Assembly: GCA_030750865.1 (NCBI GenBank)
Contig: JASMHE010000007.1
Coordinates: 62,001 to 126,000 of the forward strand
Source of the DNA: Alphaproteobacteria bacterium
GTDB taxonomy: Bacteria > Pseudomonadota > Alphaproteobacteria > Micavibrionales > Micavibrionaceae
Reading direction: 5' to 3'
DNA length: 64,000 nt
Below the pieces are notes generated by a model. That model saw only the letters and a list, made by a program, of their open reading frames with translations, ran no database searches and was not told where the DNA came from. Positions 33,960-43,257 of this stretch are shown piece by piece; the stretch's first letter is position 1; every line of letters starts with the position of its first letter. The position numbers were made by a program, and so were the translations under genes.

Positions 33960-35348
33960 ATGCCCGACACACAACCGGATAACACACACAAAACACATTA
34001 CAGTGCCGTGGCAAAAACCATCCATTTTGTCACGGCACTTTTGATTCTCGGCCTTCTGCCGCTTGGTTTTTTTATGGTGGACATGCCCTTCAGCCCGCTG
34101 AAGCTGGATATCTACACGCTGCATAAATCATTCGGAATGACCGTCTTTGGCCTCAGCATCATCCGTGTTATCTGGCGCGTGCGGCATGCACCGCCACCAC
34201 ATTTGCCAACACACCGTTTTTCGGAACGTGTTCTATCCAAAATCGCGCATCTTATTCTCTATGCCGGTATCTTCATTCTGCCTGTATCGGGATGGATCAT
34301 GTCTTCGGCGGGAAATTTCCCGAACAGTTATTTCGGCCTGTTCCTGTTTCCCGATCTGGTCGCTGAAAATAAAATACTGTTCGAACGGGCGCGGGACGTT
34401 CACGAAATCACCGCACTTGCCATGTTCGGCGTTTTGGTGTTGCACGCCATCGGCGCGCTCAAACACCATGTCATGGACCGTGATATCACCCTGCGCTGTA
34501 TGATGCCCGCACGGTTCTTTGCTCTTCTGAGCACAGGGCTTGTCATTCTTCTGATATTATCGGCCGCCACGACATCGGCGCTGCTTTTGCGCGGTGACGG
34601 CACGCACAGCTACACAACATCCGGTCCTGGTATGGCCGCCCAAACATCACCCGCAGAACAAGAGCGCAGCGCACAAATCGACACCGGCCATGATCACAGC
34701 GGCGCGCCCGCACCCACACAAAACACCGTGACATCATGGGATATTCTGCATGACCGCAGCACCCTGACCTTTACCGCCAGCGTCTATGGCAAGGATTTTC
34801 AGGGCAGCTTTGAAACATTTGACGGCACAATCCTGTTCGATGAAAACAATCCCGCAGACAGCATGGTTGATATCACCGTAAAAACCGCCTCTGCGGTCAG
34901 CACCAGCGCCGAACGGGATGGCTATCTTAAAATGCCGGCCTGGTTTGATGTTAAAACATTTCCCGAGGCCCGTTTTTACACCGATCATATCTCAAAAAAT
35001 GCGGATAACGGTTATATCGCGCACGGGACACTGACCCTCAAAGGCACGGAGAAACCACTGGACCTGCCCTTTACCCTGACCCCTATTGATGACCCGGTCG
35101 ATGATACGGTCAATGATGCGGGTGATGATGCGGCGGCAACGCATGCCCCGCATCATGGCGTAAAGATGAACGGCACAGCCACCATCGACCGCAGCTTGTT
35201 CGCCGTCGGGACCGACCAATGGCAAGACACCGACATGGTTGCAAATGATGTCACCATCACGATTATACTCTATGCCCGTCCGCATGATGCTCACCCGCAT
35301 GATCGCCCGCAGAATTCTGCGCCGCACACCCCGAAAACAACCGAATAA
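33960..35348 (+). CDS. cytochrome b561 / YceI fusion protein
   Basis: A 462-residue membrane protein with an N-terminal cytochrome b561 domain (about 10-190, four membrane segments) and a C-terminal YceI domain (about 255-440). Histidines that fit heme b ligation are in AKTIHFVTALL, DIYTLHKSFG, KIAHLILYAG and GVLVLHAIGALKHH. The linker, after a fifth hydrophobic segment, carries short His/Asp-rich stretches. The YceI part has DRSTLTFTASVYGKDFQG, VDITVKTASAVSTSAERDG, GTLTLKGTEKPLDLPF and DRSLFAVGTDQWQDT. Such fusions are known in proteobacteria; the protein is thought to couple membrane electron transfer to a periplasmic isoprenoid-binding domain. Cotranscription with the preceding yceI gene supports this. 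An unusual repeat of Asp-Asp-Pro/Val residues lies near 380. Confidence 0.9.
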   Translation: MPDTQPDNTHKTHYSAVAKTIHFVTALLILGLLPLGFFMVDMPFSPLKLDIYTLHKSFGMTVFGLSIIRVIWRVRHAPPPHLPTHRFSERVLSKIAHLILYAGIFILPVSGWIMSSAGNFPNSYFGLFLFPDLVAENKILFERARDVHEITALAMFGVLVLHAIGALKHHVMDRDITLRCMMPARFFALLSTGLVILLILSAATTSALLLRGDGTHSYTTSGPGMAAQTSPAEQERSAQIDTGHDHSGAPAPTQNTVTSWDILHDRSTLTFTASVYGKDFQGSFETFDGTILFDENNPADSMVDITVKTASAVSTSAERDGYLKMPAWFDVKTFPEARFYTDHISKNADNGYIAHGTLTLKGTEKPLDLPFTLTPIDDPVDDTVNDAGDDAAATHAPHHGVKMNGTATIDRSLFAVGTDQWQDTDMVANDVTITIILYARPHDAHPHDRPQNSAPHTPKTTE

Positions 35349-35453
35349 GACACGCAAGAATCTGTCGTTTGAGCACTGTTTTCTATGCAAAATTTCTAAT
35401 ATTCGTATTTTTTAGGGTACACTTCCCCGCTTATGTCATGTATTGTGTAAAGC

Positions 35454-36122
35454 ATGAGAACGTTATTTCATTTATGGTTGCACCCTTTTTCCCGGAAAGT
35501 CCGCATTGCGCTTTCCGAAAAGCAGCTGGAACATGAATTGAAAATCGAAAAAGTCTGGGAACGCCGTACGGAGTTTCTGGCCCTGAACCCCGCAGGTGAC
35601 GTGCCCGTTCTTGTCGAAGAAAACGGCACGACACTGGCCAATAGTCAGGTCATCTGCGAATATCTCGAAGAAGTTTATCCCGATATCAGCTTAATCGGCC
35701 ATGATGCCGTACAGCGCGCGGAAACACGCCGCCTGATCAGCTGGTTCGATGTCAAATTCAACCAGGAAGTCACCGATAATCTGGTTGGCGAAAAACTGAT
35801 GAAACGTTTTCTCAAACTTGGTGAACCGCATGGTCCGTCCATTCGCGCGGGGCATGCCAACATTCATTACCATCTCGATTATATCGGCTTTCTGATCGAA
35901 AAACGGAAATGGCTTGCAGGCGATCAATTCTCGCTTGCAGATATCGCGGCCGCTGCACACCTGTCTGCGATTGACTATATCGGTGATGTCCCGTGGGACG
36001 AACACCAGCCCGCCCGCGAATGGTATGCCCGTGTCAAATCACGGCCAAGTTTCCGTCCGCTACTGGAAGACCGGATTCCGGGTTTCAATCCTGCGGGCGC
36101 ATATGAAAATGTCGATTTTTAA
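35454..36122 (+). CDS. glutathione S-transferase family protein
   Basis: A 222-residue cytosolic GST. The N-terminal thioredoxin-like domain (1-75) has HLWLHPFSRKVRIALSEK, where Ser may contact glutathione, then NPAGDVPVLVEENGTTLANS with the cis-Pro, and SQVICEYLEE for the glutamyl end of glutathione. The C-terminal helical domain has FSLADIAAAAHLSAIDYIG, a typical GST helix-capping motif. Length is normal. The substrate is unknown. It stands upstream of the SDR epimerase gene with 22-37 bp between and may be cotranscribed. Confidence 0.9.
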   Translation: MRTLFHLWLHPFSRKVRIALSEKQLEHELKIEKVWERRTEFLALNPAGDVPVLVEENGTTLANSQVICEYLEEVYPDISLIGHDAVQRAETRRLISWFDVKFNQEVTDNLVGEKLMKRFLKLGEPHGPSIRAGHANIHYHLDYIGFLIEKRKWLAGDQFSLADIAAAAHLSAIDYIGDVPWDEHQPAREWYARVKSRPSFRPLLEDRIPGFNPAGAYENVDF

Positions 36123-36159
36123 TATCTAAGAAATAAAGGATAGGGTGGAGTCATTATCG

Positions 36160-37104
36160 ATGGGTGTGCGTAAACTTTTCTGCTTCGGTTACGGCTATTG
36201 TTGCGATTATCTCGGCTATGAGCTTTTATCACATCACCGCGATGCATGGGACATTGCCGGCACAACGCGTGATCTGGAAAAAGCCAAGACCATGCGCTAT
36301 TACGACATCAAGCCTTATTTATTCGATAACGAAAAACCGCTCGACGATCCCAAACTCTTCCTAAAAGACATTACACATCTTCTTATCTCGACCCCGCCGG
36401 ACGATAATGGCGACCCGACATTTCTGGCCCATGCCGATGATCTGGTTTCTTCCATGCCGAATCTGGAATGGGTCGGCTATCTCTCGTCAACGGCTGTGTA
36501 CGGTGACCGGGACGGCGAATGGGTGGACGAAGAATCCGAAACAATCCCCAGCAATAAACGCGGGTCACGCCGTTTGAAAGCCGAACAGCAATGGCTGTCT
36601 TTGTTCCGTGATTACGACCTGCCCGTGCATATTTTCCGCCTGTCCGGTATTTACGGCCCCGGCCGCAGCGCACTTGATTCCGTCCGTGCGGGTTATGCCC
36701 GCCGGATTGAAAAGCCCGGCCACGCCTTTAGCCGCATTCACGTGCGCGATATTGTCGAGGTCTTGCTGACCTCTATGAAAAACCCGACACCGGGCGAGAT
36801 TTTCAACCTTTGTGATGATCTGGCCGCCCCCAGCCACGAAGTCATTGCCTATGCGTGCGACTTGCTGGGCATTGATCCGCCGCCGCTTATTTCATATGAA
36901 GATGCCGATATGTCACCGATTGCGCGCAGTTTTTATAATGATAATAAACGCCTCCACAACGACAAAATCAAAGACAAGCTTCGCATCACGCTGCATTATC
37001 CGAATTACAAAATCGGCCTGCAAGCCTGTCTCGAATCAGAACGGGAACATGACGAATTGCGCGCGAAAAATGATCCGAACGCCTATGTTCCGATTTCAAG
37101 CTGA
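36160..37104 (+). CDS. NAD(P)-dependent epimerase/dehydratase-like SDR protein
   Basis: About 314 residues, an extended short-chain dehydrogenase similar to the YeeZ type. The nucleotide loop GYGYCCDYLGYELL is an atypical Rossmann motif near residue 10. LSSTAVYGDRDGEWVDE gives the Ser/Tyr region, SRRLKAEQQW a YxxxK-like position, and FRLSGIYGPGRSALD is a strong epimerase mark. It ends RITLHYPNYKIGLQACL. A GTG at 36145 is an alternative start; ATG 36160 was preferred because GGTGGAG lies about nine bases upstream. The substrate is unknown; relatives are often annotated only as SDR proteins. Confidence 0.85.
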   Translation: MGVRKLFCFGYGYCCDYLGYELLSHHRDAWDIAGTTRDLEKAKTMRYYDIKPYLFDNEKPLDDPKLFLKDITHLLISTPPDDNGDPTFLAHADDLVSSMPNLEWVGYLSSTAVYGDRDGEWVDEESETIPSNKRGSRRLKAEQQWLSLFRDYDLPVHIFRLSGIYGPGRSALDSVRAGYARRIEKPGHAFSRIHVRDIVEVLLTSMKNPTPGEIFNLCDDLAAPSHEVIAYACDLLGIDPPPLISYEDADMSPIARSFYNDNKRLHNDKIKDKLRITLHYPNYKIGLQACLESEREHDELRAKNDPNAYVPISS

Positions 37105-37197
37105 TACGCTTCAAAAATAAAAAGAAAAATAACGCAACCGAAAACGCAACAGCACACAGCCAGGCCCGCAGGACAATTCCGCCCTTCCGCCCGTTCT

Positions 37198-39267
37198 TTA
37201 AGCGGCCTTTTCTTTTCTGCGCTTGGTTTCGGCATGCGCATCATACGGCAAACGTACTGTGACTGTCGTGCCGACATCAACCGTTGACGCAATATGCATC
37301 GATCCGGCATGCATTTCGATCAGGTCTTTTGTGATCGCAAGGCCAAGACCCGTGCCTTCATGTTCACGCGTATAATGGCTTGCCGCCTGTTCGAACGGCC
37401 GCGTAATACATTGCAATTTATTGGCCGGAATACCAATGCCGGTATCTGTGACCTTGATTGATAAATATGTTTCGCGTTCGAAAAATTCGATTGTCACCGT
37501 ACCGCCGGCCTCGGTAAATTTCACCGCATTAGACAGCAGGTTCAAAAAGACCTGCATCACGGCGCGGCGGTCAGCCACGATCTGCATCTCTTCATTCGGA
37601 ATATTGATATTCACTTTCACATCCGCATCCAGCGCGCGCCCTTCGATCATATGCACGGCAAGCCGCATGATTTTGGCAACGTTGAATTCTTCCAGATCAA
37701 GTTCATATTTTCCGGCTTCAATTTTTGACATGTCCAGAATATCGCTGATCAAATCCAGCAAATGTTCGCCGCTTTCGCGGATGCCTGTAATATAATCGAG
37801 ATATTTTTCCGTGCCGATCGGTCCCAATAATTGCCGCTGCATCATCTCTGAAAAGCCGATAATCGCATTCAGTGGCGTGCGTAGCTCGTGGCTCATATTC
37901 GCGAGGAATTGCGATTTGGCTGAATAAGCGCGCTCGGCAGATTCTTTGGCTTCGCGCAGCTCATGTTCGTACAGGGTGGTTTCGGTGATATCCTGCATAA
38001 TTCCGAACAGCGCAATCACATCGCCGTCTTCATCAAGCTCGCACTTGCCTTCACAGCGGATATGACGATCCGATCCGTCCGGCATACAAATGCGGAAATC
38101 CATATCATAATTATTCTTTTCGATGATTGCCCGCTGGAAAGCCTGCATCAAACGGCCCAGATCACGACGATGTAACAGATTATTGACGCTGTCCAGCGAG
38201 GGCATGAAATTATCGCGGGCCACACCGAAAATACGGTAAATCTCGTCCGACCATTCAATCCGGTCTTCCCCGACCTGCCAGCGCCAATGCCCCATGCGGC
38301 CGATGGCCTGCGCTTCGCCGAGCATCATTTCTTTGCGGTTCAGTGTTTCTTCGTGCAGTTTGATCTCTGTAATATCTTTGCCGACGCAATAAATCAGATC
38401 GCCCTTGCGCTGCAAACGCCATTCCAGACACGCGACAACATCCGTGCCGTGTTTGATAAAACGGGCTTCGAAATCAATCGTGAAATCCTGACGCGCATCA
38501 TCATACATCAAATCCTGCAATGTCGTGCGGACCGGCGAACGGTCATCAGGGTGAACCAGATCAATAAAGGTACATCCTTCGGCCGTTTCATCATCCAGCC
38601 CCGTCACATCACGGAACGCCGCATTCATCCGCTGGAACGATCCGTCAAGCGTCATCACCGCCATCACATCGTGGCTCATCTCCAGCATGAACAGCAAATC
38701 CTGATCGGCATTATGAAACGTGCAATCGCCCGTATCATCCTGCGCGGCATTGCGCTGCGCGTTATCCTGTTTCGTATCTTGTGCCGCGCCGGTAAGATCG
38801 TCCTGCACAACCGTCTGTGCCGACGCTTCGCGCGTTAATGTCACTTTTTCCAATAAGGACAGCATTTCTGCTGTGGCTTTGCCTGTTTTCTCGGCTTCTT
38901 CACATTCAGCGGCCAGAATAAAACAGCGCCCGTCTTCCTTTTGCACTTTGCTGAGCTGCAAGCGTTTTTCAATTTCGTCATCGCCGCCGTAAAAGACAAC
39001 GTCATGCACACCTTCATTGATTGCATCGAAATAGGTGCTCTGCCCGCGCCCGAACAACACGCGCGGCGCCATTGCTTCCTCTTCGTCAATAAAGCTCATA
39101 AACGATGAGACGGGCTTTGAAATATAGGCATTCTCATTGGCGCACAACGTCCCGAACGCAGGACTGGCAAACAACAGACACCCGTGCTCGTCCAATACGA
39201 ACCGGACAAGTTTATCCGCCTTGTTGGCCGGATAATCCGAAATGACTTTGTGTTGTGTTGCTTCCAT
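37198..39267 (-). CDS. soluble multi-PAS sensor histidine kinase
   Basis: A 689-residue cytoplasmic sensor kinase without membrane segments. Domains in order: a divergent N-terminal PAS (about 20-120), an Ala/Gln/Asp-rich linker (about 150-180), a PAS (about 190-310, LEMSHDVMAVMTLDGSFQRM), a second PAS/PAC (about 320-440, MGHWRWQVGEDRIEWSDEIY), a HisKA dimerisation domain with the phosphate-accepting histidine in LANMSHELRTPLNAIIGF near 459, and an HATPase_c domain with NLLSNAVKFT, VTDTGIGIPA and GTGLGLAITKDLI. It is an orphan: no response regulator lies beside it. It should sense a cytoplasmic signal (redox, light or small ligand); which one cannot be told. Confidence 0.94.
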   Translation of the reverse strand: MEATQHKVISDYPANKADKLVRFVLDEHGCLLFASPAFGTLCANENAYISKPVSSFMSFIDEEEAMAPRVLFGRGQSTYFDAINEGVHDVVFYGGDDEIEKRLQLSKVQKEDGRCFILAAECEEAEKTGKATAEMLSLLEKVTLTREASAQTVVQDDLTGAAQDTKQDNAQRNAAQDDTGDCTFHNADQDLLFMLEMSHDVMAVMTLDGSFQRMNAAFRDVTGLDDETAEGCTFIDLVHPDDRSPVRTTLQDLMYDDARQDFTIDFEARFIKHGTDVVACLEWRLQRKGDLIYCVGKDITEIKLHEETLNRKEMMLGEAQAIGRMGHWRWQVGEDRIEWSDEIYRIFGVARDNFMPSLDSVNNLLHRRDLGRLMQAFQRAIIEKNNYDMDFRICMPDGSDRHIRCEGKCELDEDGDVIALFGIMQDITETTLYEHELREAKESAERAYSAKSQFLANMSHELRTPLNAIIGFSEMMQRQLLGPIGTEKYLDYITGIRESGEHLLDLISDILDMSKIEAGKYELDLEEFNVAKIMRLAVHMIEGRALDADVKVNINIPNEEMQIVADRRAVMQVFLNLLSNAVKFTEAGGTVTIEFFERETYLSIKVTDTGIGIPANKLQCITRPFEQAASHYTREHEGTGLGLAITKDLIEMHAGSMHIASTVDVGTTVTVRLPYDAHAETKRRKEKAA

Positions 39268-39362
39268 AAGGCGCTGTGTTATTCGAGGTCGTGTGACGTT
39301 TGATTTGTGAAGATTCTAAAGAATCATAGAATCAGGAACAATTATGTAATGATGTTATCAAC

Positions 39363-39390
39363 AAAAAAGCCCCGTGAACAGGGCTTTTTT
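39363..39390. terminator. bidirectional intrinsic terminator
   Basis: AAAAAAGCCC (39363-39372) and GGGCTTTTTT (39381-39390) form a perfect stem with an 8-base loop and T-runs on both strands. It lies downstream of the redoxin gene on the minus strand and upstream of the histidine kinase gene, so it should end the redoxin transcript. Confidence 0.85.
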
Positions 39391-39534
39391 ACATAGAAAT
39401 CTTATAGGCCATTTTATAGGACGATTTTTCAAGATAATTTTTCAGGCCACATGCACAAACCATATCAAAACGATCTGATTGTGCCGCCAGCGGGTGCGCA
39501 ACGCCGCGCGCGCCTGCAAGACCGGCCACACAGA

Positions 39535-40179
39535 TTAGTGCCCGTATTTCACGCCGCAGCCATACGGTTTCGTCGTGCCCTTTTCAATCGCCGTACCGTT
39601 TTTCAACGCGGCCAAAGCAGTCTCGACATAGTTTTCCGCCTTTTCAATATCTTGGATACGGGCTGTCGGGATTGAATCAATCGCGCCCTGATAAACGACA
39701 ATACCGTCTTTATCAATCACAAACATATGCGGCGTTGTTTTCGCATCATATAGACGGCCGACCTTACCTGTCGGATCGAACAGACGGGCTGTTTCATGTG
39801 ATCCGGCTTTTTCGATCAGCTTTAATGCTTCCTCAGGGGTCGTGTGCCCTTGATATCCGGGTGCGGATGATACAATCGTGAACCAGGCCACGCCGTCCTG
39901 CACAGCTTTTTCCTGCAAGGACTGCATATTGCCGGAGTTATAATGTTTTTGCACGTATGGACATCCGTGGTTTGTCCATTCCAGTACAACAGGTTGCTGT
40001 CCTTTATATTGTTCCAACGTATATGTATCGCCGTCAGCACCTGTCAGGGTAAAGTTCGGCGCGGGATCGCCCGTTTTCACGCCTTCGGCCTTCGCATGAC
40101 CGCCTGCAAAAAGCACAAGCGCCGCCGCCATCACGGCAATGGCGGGTAGCATTCTGATTATTTTTGTCTGGTTACGCAT
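39535..40179 (-). CDS. periplasmic redoxin-domain protein (AhpC/TlpA-like)
   Basis: A 214-residue exported protein. The signal peptide ends GGHAKA-EG near 32. The mature part is a thioredoxin fold: GDPAPNFTLTGADGDTYTL, VVLEWTNHGCPYVQKHY and FVIDKDGIVVYQGAID. The active site is NHGCPYVQKHY with a single cysteine where thioredoxins have CxxC, and the C-terminus has another cysteine in TKPYGCGVKYGH, which could resolve it. GAGGAGG lies upstream of the ATG. It precedes nothing on its strand but lies 51 bp downstream of the DsbD/ScsB gene, so the two are probably in one operon and the membrane protein could keep this redoxin reduced. A peroxidase or thiol-transfer role is inferred. Confidence 0.88.
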   Translation of the reverse strand: MRNQTKIIRMLPAIAVMAAALVLFAGGHAKAEGVKTGDPAPNFTLTGADGDTYTLEQYKGQQPVVLEWTNHGCPYVQKHYNSGNMQSLQEKAVQDGVAWFTIVSSAPGYQGHTTPEEALKLIEKAGSHETARLFDPTGKVGRLYDAKTTPHMFVIDKDGIVVYQGAIDSIPTARIQDIEKAENYVETALAALKNGTAIEKGTTKPYGCGVKYGH

Positions 40180-40230
40180 ATGGTGGTTCCTCCTCGTACA
40201 TATGGTTATGTTGACACAAAAAATGTCTTT

Positions 40231-42519
40231 CTATTCAAACAAAGCCTTCACTTTGCTTTGCGTTAAAAGCTGCGGCAAAATCACAGGATCGGGCCGGTCA
40301 CCCGTTTCACTATCTCTTTGCCCGTAAAAGATATAGAGCGGCACGCCGTTTCGTCCATAGCGTTCCAAAAAAGCCGTGATAGTTTCATCACGTTTTGTCC
40401 AGTCCCCTTTCAAATAGGCCACATCATGCGTGGAAAACAGCGCCTTCACATCATCACGGTTCAGCGCAACACGTTCATTGACTTTACACGTAATGCACCA
40501 GTCTGCCGTCATATTCACAAAGACAGGACGGTCTGTTTCCAGATAACCGGCCAGTGCCTCCGGCGTATAAGCCTCTGCCTCGGCATGCAACGGCGCGGCT
40601 GTTTGCGGTGTCTGCTCGCCACCTGTCAGGGATGCCGCTGACGGCATACTCAGGATCAACCCCGCCGTCACGAACGACAATAACAGCACCAGCAAACCGA
40701 TAAACCGCAACAGAATATGCGCGGCGCTTTGCCCCGTTGTACTGCGGAACAACCAGATCACAAACGCCGTCACAGCCATCACGATCAACGACCACAAAAC
40801 GCCGACCGATCCGACTTGCTGTGTCAGCACCCAGACCAGCCAGATCACCGATCCGTAAATCGGGAAGGCCAGAAATTCACGGAATGTAATCATCCAGTGT
40901 CCCGGCTTCGGCAGGATTTTCTGCAATGGTGGCACAAAGGAAATCAGCAAAAATGGAAAGGCCAGCCCCAACCCCAACATCAAAAAGACTGTGACGGCAA
41001 CCGATGGCGGTTGCAACAAGGCAAACCCGATCGCAGCCCCCATAAACGGCGCGGTACACGGCGTTGCGACAAGCACGGCCAGCAAGCCTGTAAAGAATGA
41101 TCCCGCAAGCCCTTCTTTCCGTGCCAGGCCGCCGCCGACATTTGAAAAGCTGCCCGGAATTTCAAACAAACCGGATAAATTCAAGCCAATGACAAATAAC
41201 AGCCACGCCAAACCGAACACCACCAGCGGGTTCTGTAAATGGAAGCCCCAGCCGATATCACCGCCCAGCGATTTCAATACGATCAGTATCGTTGCAAAGA
41301 CGAAAAAGCCCAGCAAGATGCCGCATGTATAAGACAGGCCATACGCCCGTGCATGTGCGTTTTCTTTTTCCGCCATTTTACACAGGCTCAGCGCCTTCAT
41401 TGATAAAATCGGAAATACGCACGGCATCAAATTCAAAATAATACCGCCCAGAAACGCAAAGCCCAATGCAAAGGCAAGCGACATATCCGTACCGTTTTCT
41501 GCAGCAGCGTTTTGCCCGCTTTGCGCGCCCGCCGCACGACCGGCATTCTCACCATGCTGCATGGCCGCCTTACCGCTTTCCGTCCCCTGCACCGATGCCA
41601 GCCACGCCGGATCGGGCTTTGCAATAATGGAGGCCGCCGACCGTCCTTGTTCTTCATTATCAATGGTCAGTACCACTTCGAATGCGCCCAGTTCATCCAG
41701 CGCACGATCGCCGCGCGCTTTGGTAATTTGCAAATCATTTTTGGTGCGATATTGCGTATAAATCTCCGCGCCGTTTTCAATGACGCCCCATTCGACAGGC
41801 AGGATATCCAGATGGACCGTTTGCCCGAACATGCCCAGAAATTTCGGATGCGTCACATCGATATCCAGCACGAACATGCCGTCAACTTCTTTATAGTGCG
41901 CATCCCAGTCAAACGAGACAGGCATCTTATTCAGCGCCTGTGTTACCACATCAAGCCCTGCGTCCTCTGCGGCGGCATCTGCGCCGCCTGCGTTGAATAT
42001 CACCTCTTTTTCAACAGATTCCGGAATACAGATTTCCTTACAAACCAGCCAGTCAACAGCCGCTGTTAAACGCACCGGCCCATCGGACAGAACGGGCGGC
42101 GCCGTGATCGTTTGCAGAAAATAAACCGTGCCTTCATAGCCGTAATTTGTCAGTGGCGGATAGGCAATCGGCTTCGGTGTCGGGAACATCAATGTGCCGG
42201 CCTCGAACCCATCAGGCAATATCCAGTTTACATGTGTCGGCTCGCCGGAATCGCCAGGATTTTTCCAGTATGTGTGCCAACCGGGATGAATCTGCTGCTT
42301 GATCGCGACATAGAGTGTTTCACCGGCTTTAATGTCTGTTTTCTCGGGGATAATATCGATCGTGGCATACATGTCCGGCGCGGCATCGGGCGCCTCGGTC
42401 TGCGCACTCTGACTATATTTCGTGCTGTACGATTCCGCCTGCACGGCAGGCATCGAAAACAAGACCGCTATCATCATAACGAGGAAACCAGCTAACGGAC
42501 GGAAAGAAAATCTGATCAT
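40231..42519 (-). CDS. thiol:disulfide interchange protein, DsbD/ScsB type
   Basis: About 762 residues from ATG 42519 (MIRFSFRPLAGFLVMMIAVLF follows); upstream open frame has no signal. A signal peptide ends PAVQA-ES. The periplasmic N-terminal domain has WHTYWKNPGDSGEPTHVNW and VDWLVCKEICIPES (a CxxxC pair). The central membrane domain, about eight segments, begins LGFAFLGGIILNLMPCVFPI and has VATPCTAPFMGAAIGFAL; its two cysteines carry electrons across the membrane. The C-terminal thioredoxin domain has NMTADWCITCKVNER. The protein takes electrons from cytoplasmic thioredoxin to periplasmic partners. The redoxin gene downstream is a likely partner. Length and the long N-terminal domain fit ScsB better than classic DsbD. 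Confidence 0.92.
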   Translation of the reverse strand: MIRFSFRPLAGFLVMMIAVLFSMPAVQAESYSTKYSQSAQTEAPDAAPDMYATIDIIPEKTDIKAGETLYVAIKQQIHPGWHTYWKNPGDSGEPTHVNWILPDGFEAGTLMFPTPKPIAYPPLTNYGYEGTVYFLQTITAPPVLSDGPVRLTAAVDWLVCKEICIPESVEKEVIFNAGGADAAAEDAGLDVVTQALNKMPVSFDWDAHYKEVDGMFVLDIDVTHPKFLGMFGQTVHLDILPVEWGVIENGAEIYTQYRTKNDLQITKARGDRALDELGAFEVVLTIDNEEQGRSAASIIAKPDPAWLASVQGTESGKAAMQHGENAGRAAGAQSGQNAAAENGTDMSLAFALGFAFLGGIILNLMPCVFPILSMKALSLCKMAEKENAHARAYGLSYTCGILLGFFVFATILIVLKSLGGDIGWGFHLQNPLVVFGLAWLLFVIGLNLSGLFEIPGSFSNVGGGLARKEGLAGSFFTGLLAVLVATPCTAPFMGAAIGFALLQPPSVAVTVFLMLGLGLAFPFLLISFVPPLQKILPKPGHWMITFREFLAFPIYGSVIWLVWVLTQQVGSVGVLWSLIVMAVTAFVIWLFRSTTGQSAAHILLRFIGLLVLLLSFVTAGLILSMPSAASLTGGEQTPQTAAPLHAEAEAYTPEALAGYLETDRPVFVNMTADWCITCKVNERVALNRDDVKALFSTHDVAYLKGDWTKRDETITAFLERYGRNGVPLYIFYGQRDSETGDRPDPVILPQLLTQSKVKALFE

Positions 42520-42745
42520 AATCACATACACATTTCGTTTTAATTCTGGACCTTTATTCGTATCATACCAGCAATTCGTTACAAAGAAAGAGCCGTGACG
42601 CCACAACCGGACACGGCCAAAGATATACCGCCCATCAGCCGCGGCTTTCCTTACTTTTCTGAGAAAAAACTTGCTCCGATATGGTAAATCATGCAGTATT
42701 GTGAAAAATATAAGTAAAAAAAACGGCACATCAGGGAGCAATAAA

Positions 42746-43147
42746 ATGATATTCGACAATGCATTTTCAGACATTAATTTAAACGCTGGCTCAGAAGCAG
42801 AAGAAGAAAAGACGGCAGAAAGCCATGACCGTCTCGAGGAACTGCGTGAGCGCATCCTGTCGCGGGAATTTAACAGCGCAGCCGATCGCAAGAAGATGGA
42901 ACAGCGCATCGCCCGAGGACGGCGCGTCATGGAAAAGCGCCCCGAAATCGAAGACCAGCTCAAAAGTTTACGCGTCGGTGACCGTCCGGCCGAAGATGAA
43001 AGCCGCGCGATTTACGCCTTTAATCTGGTTCAGGCGCTAGAAGGATCACCGCACCGTCTCATGGAAACACCGAAAGACGATGCCAGCAATGATTCCGGCA
43101 ATGATAATGACCCGCACAACAACGGTCCGGATACACCAAAGCCGTAA
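42746..43147 (+). CDS. hypothetical acidic/charged protein
   Basis: A 133-residue protein from ATG 42746, with AGGGAG upstream. It is highly charged: an acidic N-terminus, a helical middle rich in Arg, Lys and Glu (RLEELRERILSREFNSAADR), and an Asp/Asn/Pro-rich disordered tail. There are no membrane segments or cysteines. No family is recognised. It diverges from the DsbD/ScsB gene and is followed by the tail-like cassette on the other strand, from which a hairpin at 43196-43216 separates it. Confidence 0.6.
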   Translation: MIFDNAFSDINLNAGSEAEEEKTAESHDRLEELRERILSREFNSAADRKKMEQRIARGRRVMEKRPEIEDQLKSLRVGDRPAEDESRAIYAFNLVQALEGSPHRLMETPKDDASNDSGNDNDPHNNGPDTPKP

Positions 43148-43195
43148 CGCGGTTCATACCACACCACATCATACACATCATATATGAATGCGCCC

Positions 43196-43216
43196 GCCGC
43201 TGTATCAATCAGCGGC
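43196..43216. terminator. hairpin between convergent genes
   Basis: GCCGCTG (43196-43202) and CAGCGGC (43210-43216) pair around a 7-base loop. It lies between the hypothetical charged protein and the tail-like cassette, which converge. No T-tract is present. Confidence 0.4.
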
Positions 43217-43257
43217 AGGTCGCGTGACACAGAAATCATGTAACGCAGATATGTCTT

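Noticed and set aside
40231-42963. A 910-residue version of the DsbD/ScsB protein
   Set aside because: The first 148 codons precede a clear signal peptide at ATG 42519 and have non-coding composition.
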